This document shows, piece after piece, positions 40,436 through 44,319 of a DNA stretch of 44,319 nt. Every line of letters begins with the position of its first letter. Position 1 is the first letter of the stretch. The stretch comes from Anaerolinea sp. (GTDB lineage Bacteria; Chloroflexota; Anaerolineae; Promineifilales; Promineifilaceae), in NCBI GenBank assembly GCA_014879875.1, contig JACSRF010000302.1, positions 1 through 44,319 on the forward strand, in the 5' to 3' direction. A program made the translations under genes and the position numbers. The notes under the pieces are model-generated. The model saw only the letters and a list, made by a program, of their open reading frames with translations. It ran no database searches and was not told where the DNA came from.

Positions 40436-41704
40436 ATGGCGAAAAAATTAGCGCTTATACTTTCCCTGTTTGGGGGTTTTCTGTTATTGGTTGGCTGTGC
40501 GCGGTCGGTAGAGTTCACGGGCATGGAGGGGACGGCGACGGCCGATCCGAACACCACCCCCACGCCGCGCCCCACTGCCCTGCCCCCCAGCAGCACCATT
40601 TTAGCCGAAGGGCAGTTGGTGGCGGTGCAGCCGGCGTTGGCCTTGGGCTTTACGGTCAACGGCCGTTTGCTCACCCTTCACATCCAGCCCGGCGACAAGG
40701 TGCAGGCGGGCGACCTGATCGCCACCCTGGACGATGAGGCGTTGCAAGAGACGATCACCAGCGCGCGGCTGCAAGTGGCGCAGGCGGAGAACAGCCTGGC
40801 GCAGGCGCAGCTCTCGCTGGACAATTTGCTGACGTGGACGCCGGATGCAACGGCCGTTGCCCTGGCCGAAGCCAATGTCGCCGCCGCGCAAGCCGCGCTG
40901 GAAAACGCGCGCATCGCCGACGCCGCCGCCGGTAACAGCCTCACCTCGGCCCGCGTCAATCTGGAACAGGCGGAGCGCAATCTGACCGACGCGCAAAAGG
41001 CGTATGACACCGCTTTTGACCCCGGCCGCGATTGGGAATTGGGGATGCCGGGCTATAAGGAACAGTTGGAAGCGGAGCGGAATGGGGCGACGCGCAGCCT
41101 GGCTTTTGCCGAGGAGAACCTGACGGTGGCGCGGGCGCAGTATAATCTGGCAGTGGCGGGGTTGAATAATGACACGGCCGTTTCCGCAACCGCCTCTGTT
41201 CTCAATGCCCAACAAACGCTGACGCAAACACTCACCGGCCCCAAACCATCAGAATTGGCTGCCGCCCGCCTGCAAGTGACCCAGGCAGAAATCAGTTTGC
41301 AGCAGGCGCAGTTTAGCTTGCAGCAGGCGGAGGCGGCGCTGACAAATACGCAGTTGGCGGCGCCCTGGTCGGGCACGGTATTGACTGTAGACGTGGCCGT
41401 GGGCGCGACGGTGGGCGCGGGCGCGCCGATCATCACCTTGCTGGATACCGACCGCTTGCAGTTCCACACCAGTAACCTGAGCGAGCGTGACCTGGCGCAG
41501 GTGCAGCCGGGGCAGCCGGTGGAGATTGTGCTGAAGAGCTATCCCAGTCAGCGTATCGGCGGTGTGGTGGCGCGGATTGCGCCGCAGGCGTCGGGGGTGG
41601 TGGGGGATGCGGCCGTTTTCACGGTGATGATTGATCTGGACGCCGCTGACCTGGAACTGCGCCCCGGCATGACCGGCCGCGCGGAGATAAGGAGCGATTC
41701 GTAA
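40436..41704 (+). CDS. HlyD/MacA-type membrane fusion lipoprotein
   Basis: 422 residues. Lipoprotein signal peptide with lipobox LLVGC (Cys about 23), then a Thr/Pro linker. The biotinyl-lipoyl half-motif GRLLTLHIQPGDKVQAGDLIATLD is near 80-105, a long coiled-coil hairpin rich in Ala/Gln lies at about 110-310 (LQVAQAENSLAQAQLSLDNL, LQQAQFSLQQAEAALTNTQL), the second lipoyl half follows (APWSGTVLTVDVAVGATVGAGAPIITLLD), and then a beta-barrel domain. GGAGG 5 nt upstream fixes the ATG. It probably works with the ATPase and permease at 35954-39503, from which it is separated by the toxin-antitoxin pair. Confidence 0.93.
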   Translation: MAKKLALILSLFGGFLLLVGCARSVEFTGMEGTATADPNTTPTPRPTALPPSSTILAEGQLVAVQPALALGFTVNGRLLTLHIQPGDKVQAGDLIATLDDEALQETITSARLQVAQAENSLAQAQLSLDNLLTWTPDATAVALAEANVAAAQAALENARIADAAAGNSLTSARVNLEQAERNLTDAQKAYDTAFDPGRDWELGMPGYKEQLEAERNGATRSLAFAEENLTVARAQYNLAVAGLNNDTAVSATASVLNAQQTLTQTLTGPKPSELAAARLQVTQAEISLQQAQFSLQQAEAALTNTQLAAPWSGTVLTVDVAVGATVGAGAPIITLLDTDRLQFHTSNLSERDLAQVQPGQPVEIVLKSYPSQRIGGVVARIAPQASGVVGDAAVFTVMIDLDAADLELRPGMTGRAEIRSDS

Positions 41705-41713
41705 GCTTGCCTG

Positions 41714-41749
41714 GCAAACTGTCAGCTTGCGCACAAACTGACAGTTTGC
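41714..41749. terminator. Hairpin between convergent genes
   Basis: GCAAACTGTCAG and CTGACAGTTTGC form a perfect 12-bp stem with a 12-nt loop, filling the 46-bp gap between the fusion protein stop and the convergent ATPase stop. No T-run is present on either side, but the position suits a shared transcription-stop structure. Confidence 0.6.
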
Positions 41750-41750
41750 G

Positions 41751-42683
41751 CTATAGAAGACTCGGACTCGATGCAAAACTCTCCCCGCCGGCCGTCCTCC
41801 CCTTTTGCTGACTGCTCATCAACCAGATATAGCCATCTTCCAGACTGGGTTCGGCGGGCACGGCCGTATAACCTGGTTCCGGCTCCCCTAAAATACGGTA
41901 CTGCACCCCATTCTCCAACTGCAAGGTAGAGACGATGGTGGCGTGGGGGAACGGCCGTTCCCCATTCAATCGCTGCCCATTTGTCATCACCATCCACACC
42001 TGTCCCCGCGCTGCGGCAATCAGGTCACGGGGCGCGCCGCGAAAGAGAACGCGCCCCGCGTGCAACACTGCCAGGTCATTGCAGCTTTGGTTGATGTCTT
42101 CGATGATGTGCGTCGAGAGGATCACCGTGCAGCGACCGGCCATCTCCGCCAGCAAATTACGCAGGCGCACCCGTTCCTCCGGGTCCAAACCGGCCGTTGG
42201 TTCATCCACAATCAGCAGCCGGGGCTGGCCGAGCAGCGCCTGGGCAATGCCCACCCGTCGCTTCATGCCGCCGGAAAAGTTTTTTAATTTACGCTGCGCC
42301 TGATCGGTGAGACGCACCCTCTCTAACGCCTCGGCTACCTGCCGCTGCCGTTCGGCGCGGCTGCGAATCCCCTTGAGAATGGCAATGTAGTCGAGGAACT
42401 GGACGGCCGTTAGCTCTGGATAAAAGCCAAACTCCTGGGGTAAGTAGCCCAGCCCCTCCTTTGCCGCCAACTTGCCTTTAGCAGAGGACATGTCGTGCCC
42501 AAAGAGAGTGACACGGCCGTCAGTCGGCCGCAGCAGCCCGGCCACAATGCGCATCAGCGTGGTCTTCCCCGCGCCATTTGGCCCCACCAGACCAAACATG
42601 CCTGCGCCAATCTCCAGATTTATGCCGCGCAGCGCCAGCGCCTCACGGCCGTATTGTTTGGTTAGATTGTGAATTTCAATCAT
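41751..42683 (-). CDS. ABC-2 type transporter ATPase
   Basis: 310 residues. Walker A GPNGAGKTT near 38, Q-loop YLPQEFGFYPELT, signature FSGGMKRRVGIAQAL near 137, Walker B LLIVDEPTAGLD and the H-loop STHIIEDI. The C-terminal 90 residues form a DrrA/CcmA-like extension. EPTAGLDPEE marks the ABC-2/DrrA class, which pairs with integral permeases; two permease genes lie directly upstream on the same strand. GAGGTG precedes the ATG at 42683. The substrate is unknown. Confidence 0.94.
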   Translation of the reverse strand: MIEIHNLTKQYGREALALRGINLEIGAGMFGLVGPNGAGKTTLMRIVAGLLRPTDGRVTLFGHDMSSAKGKLAAKEGLGYLPQEFGFYPELTAVQFLDYIAILKGIRSRAERQRQVAEALERVRLTDQAQRKLKNFSGGMKRRVGIAQALLGQPRLLIVDEPTAGLDPEERVRLRNLLAEMAGRCTVILSTHIIEDINQSCNDLAVLHAGRVLFRGAPRDLIAAARGQVWMVMTNGQRLNGERPFPHATIVSTLQLENGVQYRILGEPEPGYTAVPAEPSLEDGYIWLMSSQQKGRTAGGESFASSPSLL

Positions 42684-42697
42684 CGTTCACCTCGTTT

Positions 42698-43531
42698 TTA
42701 AGCGCGCCGCCAGCGCCAACTGCCCCACATCAGCAGCCAGACCAGCACAAGTTGTAGCACAGACATAACGGCCGTTTGCCACACAAACATTTCTGGTACG
42801 TCTGTCATTGGCAGCAGCGGACCGGGCAGCGCTACAGACTGCGCCATATATTGAAAAGCGGCCCGCAGCGCCAGTGTTAACCAGGCCGCAGGCAGCGCCG
42901 CGCGCACCCAGTCATACTCAGGCCGGATAGTCATAATGACTGTTAGCAAACTATAAAGCGCCACGCCTCCACCCAGCAGCGCAGCCCGTTTGCGCGTCGG
43001 CTGCCCCGCGGCCAGCAGCACACTGAGGCCAGAGGCAAACAACCCTGCCGGCAAAATGGCCGTCAGCCAGATACGGACATAAGGCCCAATGTGCAGCGCC
43101 CCTAACCGCGCCCAACCAAACAGGCCAGACAGAACACCCACCAGAGCGACCATCAGGGTGATACTGACCCATACCCCGATTACTTTGCCGATGAGATACA
43201 GGCCAACAGAGACGGGCAGCGTATCACGCAGTTCCGCCATGCCAAGCTGCTGGTCTCTGGCAATGGCTTCAGCCACGATGGGCGGCAGAGCCAGCAGCAA
43301 AAGCAGCAGACTGACAGGGGTAATACCGAGGATGAGGCTAAACGTGGCGGCCGTTACCCCCATCTCGCTCATTTCCGGCGGGGGTGGTTCCAATTGATTC
43401 GTGACGAGAAATAAGAACAGCAGCAGAATCGCCGCAAAGCAGATACCCATGATGAGCAGACTGCGCCGCCGCCATTGCAGCCACAATTCATACCACACAA
43501 TGCCTCCCAATTGGCTCAAGGCTACTTTCAT
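42698..43531 (-). CDS. ABC-2 type permease, membrane subunit 1
   Basis: 277 residues with six predicted helices, beginning with SLLIMGICFAAILLLFLFLVTNQ near 25-47 and including ILGITPVSLLLLLLALPPIVAEAIA, whose charged loop after helix two is followed by LRDTLPVSVGLYLIGKVIGVWVSITL. That layout fits ABC-2 membrane components. Start chosen at 43531 (AGGAG 8 nt upstream, ATGA overlap with the previous gene). It is co-directional with the ATPase, 14 bp apart. Confidence 0.9.
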   Translation of the reverse strand: MKVALSQLGGIVWYELWLQWRRRSLLIMGICFAAILLLFLFLVTNQLEPPPPEMSEMGVTAATFSLILGITPVSLLLLLLALPPIVAEAIARDQQLGMAELRDTLPVSVGLYLIGKVIGVWVSITLMVALVGVLSGLFGWARLGALHIGPYVRIWLTAILPAGLFASGLSVLLAAGQPTRKRAALLGGGVALYSLLTVIMTIRPEYDWVRAALPAAWLTLALRAAFQYMAQSVALPGPLLPMTDVPEMFVWQTAVMSVLQLVLVWLLMWGSWRWRRA

Positions 43532-44223
43532 GATGATGACTCCTGAATACCCAACAAATGCGCCGTATTTTGGCTGAGGCGCAGCGCCAGCCCCGTCAAC
43601 AGCAGGCCGCCAATAACCAGCGTAAAGCGGTTTAGCGCATACATCTCGCTGCTGACATTGGCCGCGCCAGCCTGCAAATAGGGCAGCAGCGGCGCTGCCC
43701 AACGCAGTTCTACAGGCAAGCCGCCGCTGCCTGCCGCCGATGCGCCGCACAAAACCAGCGTCACCAACGCGCCCAGGGTTCCTTGCCGCGTTAGCAGCGC
43801 CAGGTAAAGCCCCAGGCCCACCAGCCAGAACAATGGTGGCAGCCAGCGCAGCAGCAAGCTGCTGAGATTGGCATTGGTGGTGACCGCCAGCGTACACAGC
43901 GTACCGCAGCCCCCTAACGCCAGGTAGAGCAAGAGCAATGCCCCGACTCGCTCTAGCACTGCCCAGGTGATGGGCCGGGGCGTGGCGAGCATGAGTTCCA
44001 ACGGCCGTTCATCCTCCGGCGAAAAGAGATAAGCAGCCTGCCACCCGGCAAACAGGGGCACAAGCAACTCCACCACGCGGTTGGCGGAGAAGGGGCCGAT
44101 CTGCCCATCCCATATCACGGCTGCTAACACTAACAGCAGCGCCATCGCCCCGCCGCACACGGCCGCCAACGCCCAATTCATCCGCCTGAAGGACAATTCC
44201 CAGGCTATCGGCCATTTGTACAT
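43528..44223 (-). CDS. ABC-2 type permease, membrane subunit 2
   Basis: 231 residues with about six predicted helices: ALAAVCGGAMALLLVLAAVI near 18-37, a pair around 55-75, then LLLLYLALGGCGTLCTLAV, LLRWLPPLFWLVGLGLYLALL and a C-terminal pair. The charged segment FSPEDERPLELMLATPRPITW resembles the coupling region of ABC-2 permeases. Start chosen at 44223 with AGGAG 4 nt upstream; the frame stays open to 44283. It overlaps the next permease by ATGA and is first in the three-gene run. Confidence 0.88.
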   Translation of the reverse strand: MYKWPIAWELSFRRMNWALAAVCGGAMALLLVLAAVIWDGQIGPFSANRVVELLVPLFAGWQAAYLFSPEDERPLELMLATPRPITWAVLERVGALLLLYLALGGCGTLCTLAVTTNANLSSLLLRWLPPLFWLVGLGLYLALLTRQGTLGALVTLVLCGASAAGSGGLPVELRWAAPLLPYLQAGAANVSSEMYALNRFTLVIGGLLLTGLALRLSQNTAHLLGIQESSS

Positions 44224-44271
44224 AACACTCCTGATTAACTTAGGAATGAAAATTAAATAATTTGCCCATTT

Positions 44272-44305
44272 AGATTGGTTCAATCTCCGAAGATTGAACC
44301 AATCT
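44272..44305. repeat. Hairpin at the window end, same family as 10051
   Basis: AGATTGGTTCAATCT and its exact complement form a 15-bp stem around CCGA. It lies 49 bp upstream of the permease gene start at 44223, just inside the window edge. It shares TGGTTCAATCT and AGATTGA(A/G)CCA with the hairpin at 10051-10083. Confidence 0.75.
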
Positions 44306-44319
44306 TGACCAACTTATTG

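Overview
The window reads as a stretch of chromosome from a GC-rich (mid to high 50s percent by eye) member of the Chloroflexota, probably close to Anaerolineae/Ardenticatenia. This is inferred from the gene mix: type III glutamine synthetase, roadblock/MglA/DUF4388 clusters, RNase J, very large PAS/GAF kinases, YIP1 plus MacB-like transporters with a Thr/Pro-rich CARDB surface protein, and many small PIN toxin-antitoxin pairs. I see no rRNA, tRNA, CRISPR array, phage gene or transposase. The 8-bp palindrome ACGGCCGT is scattered through nearly every gene, about 65 times by hand count.

Layout. 1-4.1 kb (minus strand): nitrogen assimilation, an Amt ammonium channel followed by GSIII, with a long amt leader that ends in an intrinsic terminator. 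4.1-15.8 kb (plus strand): a signalling island. It has a degenerate kinase and an OmpR-type regulator; four roadblock/LC7 proteins (one fused to a receiver domain, one to DUF4388) around an MglA-type small GTPase; an unrecognised small Cys-containing protein; an amidoligase (COOH-NH2 ligase) paired with a stand-alone class II glutamine amidotransferase; a receiver protein with a kinase-like dimerisation segment; and a MEDS-PAS-GAF hybrid histidine kinase. 15.8-19.2 kb (minus): M20 peptidase, HIT protein and two PIN toxin-antitoxin pairs. 19.3-26.5 kb (minus): an ABC-F ATPase preceded by a possible leader peptide and terminator, then a YIP1/ABC ATPase/CARDB protein/MacB-like permease operon. 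26.7-35.5 kb (minus): RNase J, PP2C phosphatase, a UvrD-like ATPase with an altered motif II, and a 1276-residue sensor kinase. 35.9-41.7 kb (plus): a LolD/MacB-like ATPase, FtsX permease and membrane fusion lipoprotein, with a DUF433/DUF5615-like toxin-antitoxin pair between permease and fusion protein. 41.7-44.2 kb (minus): an ABC-2 exporter.

How the parts may work together. The 4-16 kb island looks like a phosphorelay-to-GTPase circuit: receiver domains could control roadblock proteins that set the nucleotide state of the MglA-like switch. In the same run of genes, the amidotransferase could supply ammonia to the amidoligase for an unknown peptide or wall modification. This coupling is inference from gene order and domains.

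Intergenic DNA is unusual: short heptamer tandem arrays often begin at or just after stop codons, and several long hairpins recur. Together with the ACGGCCGT motif these suggest a genome rich in small dispersed repeats.
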